A stretch of DNA of 64,000 nucleotides from Climacium dendroides (lineage: Eukaryota > Streptophyta > Bryopsida > Hypnales > Climaciaceae). Position numbers and translations under genes: made by a program. This document shows positions 62,954-64,000 of this stretch, one piece after another. Below the pieces are notes generated by a model. It saw nothing but the letters and a program-made list of their open reading frames with translations, did no database searches and was not told where the DNA came from. How positions within the stretch are numbered: position 1 is the stretch's first letter; each line of letters begins with the position of its first letter. The stretch is taken from positions 21,593,538-21,657,537 of the forward strand of contig OX467091.1 in the NCBI GenBank assembly GCA_950106755.1, read 5' to 3'.

Positions 62954-63369
62954 TAAGGTAGTATGCTCTAAAAGCGACCATTTAAGGGCTGATCCACCTT
63001 TTTTTATATAGTTTTCTGTGAACAAATGCACTTTTATATCATTTTTCAGAGGAAGAAAAATAGACATGGAATCTAACACAAGTGATTTTGTATTTTTCTA
63101 AGCATTTTTGAATTACTTACGAATTTTCAAAGACTAAGGATATAGGCACCTATTTGTAAATGTAGGTCTCTCCAAATTTGTCTACTTGCAACTTGTAAAG
63201 AGATGTGTAGATTCAAAGATTATGATTGGCTCTTGCAAGAGAAAAATAAATTTTCCTGGATGCATTCAATTGCTAAAGTGATCCATTCAAAGATCACCTC
63301 ATTTCCATTCTGCCCCTAAAGCTAGGGTCCATTTGAAGGAGATGGTTTGTTTTATAACACACTACCATA
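62954..63369. mobile_element. MITE, TAAGGTA group, subfamily E copy 2
   Basis: Begins TAAGGTAGTATGCTCTAAAA; the right end (TTATAACACACTACCATA) is diverged. It aligns with 54853-55262 throughout. Confidence 0.7.
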
Positions 63370-63902
63370 GAGAGGCTGATTTCACTCTAGATAAACCACT
63401 TGTTGCCACCATGTGTCAAACCTGCAACCACGCCATTCAGTTTGGGTGCCTTACCAATATCATCTGATAGTTTAGGGTCATCTTGGACCGAAGGAAGAAG
63501 AACTTTGAATGAATGAAGAGTTTGCAACACAAGATTGTAAGTATTAATTACTCTTTGTACTTTTCAAGAGACTATGAGTCTAATTTTTTTCTTTTGGTAT
63601 TTATTGATCACATATCGCTAAATTTTCAGGAATTATAATAATTAAGGGTAAGACCACCTAAAATGACCATCTTGTCACTAACGTTTCTCCATTTAGATTC
63701 TTGCATAAATGTAAACCCTCTTTTTGAATGAAAAAGCCTATATGGTTGATTTTGGATATGCTTGTATTCACAAATTTGAAAATTTATAATTTTTTCATAC
63801 ATGTCCAATAATAAAAAAGGAAATTTTTGGAGTCTTCTTGGAATTGCCAACAACCATTTGCAATAGAACCATACTCAAATATTTACTTAGATGATTGTAG
63901 CT

Positions 63903-64000
63903 TACACAAAATAGTGAAATTAGGTTGCCTGATACCAAAAAGTTATTTTAGGAACCATCAAAGTCAACAAATACTTCTAAAAATATTTTCATTTGTACAC
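63903..64000. mobile_element. MITE with TACACTAAATAGTG ends, cut by the window edge
   Basis: Starts TACACAAAATAGTGAAATT and follows copy 2 (TCAAAGTCAACAAATA, ATTTTCATTTGTACAC) to the last base of the window. Confidence 0.75.

Overview
This window looks like nuclear DNA of a land plant. It carries a plant-type bifunctional folate gene (HPPK fused to DHPS, with an Arg-rich presequence), a plant Core-2/I-branching glycosyltransferase gene, GT-AG introns of about 115 to 1181 bases, and long AT-rich gene-poor stretches full of small transposons. The species cannot be named from this sequence. The large gene-free spacers suit a repeat-rich genome, and nothing seen is specific to flowering plants.

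Layout. 1-18800: AT-rich spacer with two probable LINE 3' ends, many MITEs (one nested inside another), a long-arm foldback element and one unidentified 265-aa ORF. 18800-25700: a GC-richer island with a ten-exon GT14-like gene on the minus strand (19983-23417) and a long repeated 5' flank. 25860-27510: MITEs. 27540-34300: a second GC-richer island with the five-exon HPPK-DHPS gene on the minus strand (28941-32476). Its first exon and upstream region are duplicated. 34850-40000: spacer with a decaying intronless PRP31 retrocopy (36311-37639). 41470-43060: a third island with a possible SRR1-like 5' exon on the plus strand. 44760-64000: spacer with a 2.55-kb non-autonomous CACTA transposon (48108-50658), a short minisatellite, a decayed non-LTR retrotransposon fragment and many MITEs.

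The two confident genes are not a pathway. One makes 7,8-dihydropteroate for folate synthesis, probably in mitochondria. The other is a type II membrane glycosyltransferase, probably in the Golgi. They do share paralogous 5' flanking sequence, and the HPPK-DHPS gene has two near-identical copies of its presequence exon, each with its own copy of that flank.

The most unusual signal is a set of small elements bounded by TTAA whose ends read CCC(C)TNAGNGCCC inward, a layout like piggyBac elements. A second set of diverse MITEs shares the terminus TAAGGTA. One PIF/Harbinger-like insertion can be proved by an empty site elsewhere in the window. Exon borders were placed by hand from splice sites, reading frame and family motifs; no alignment or search was run.
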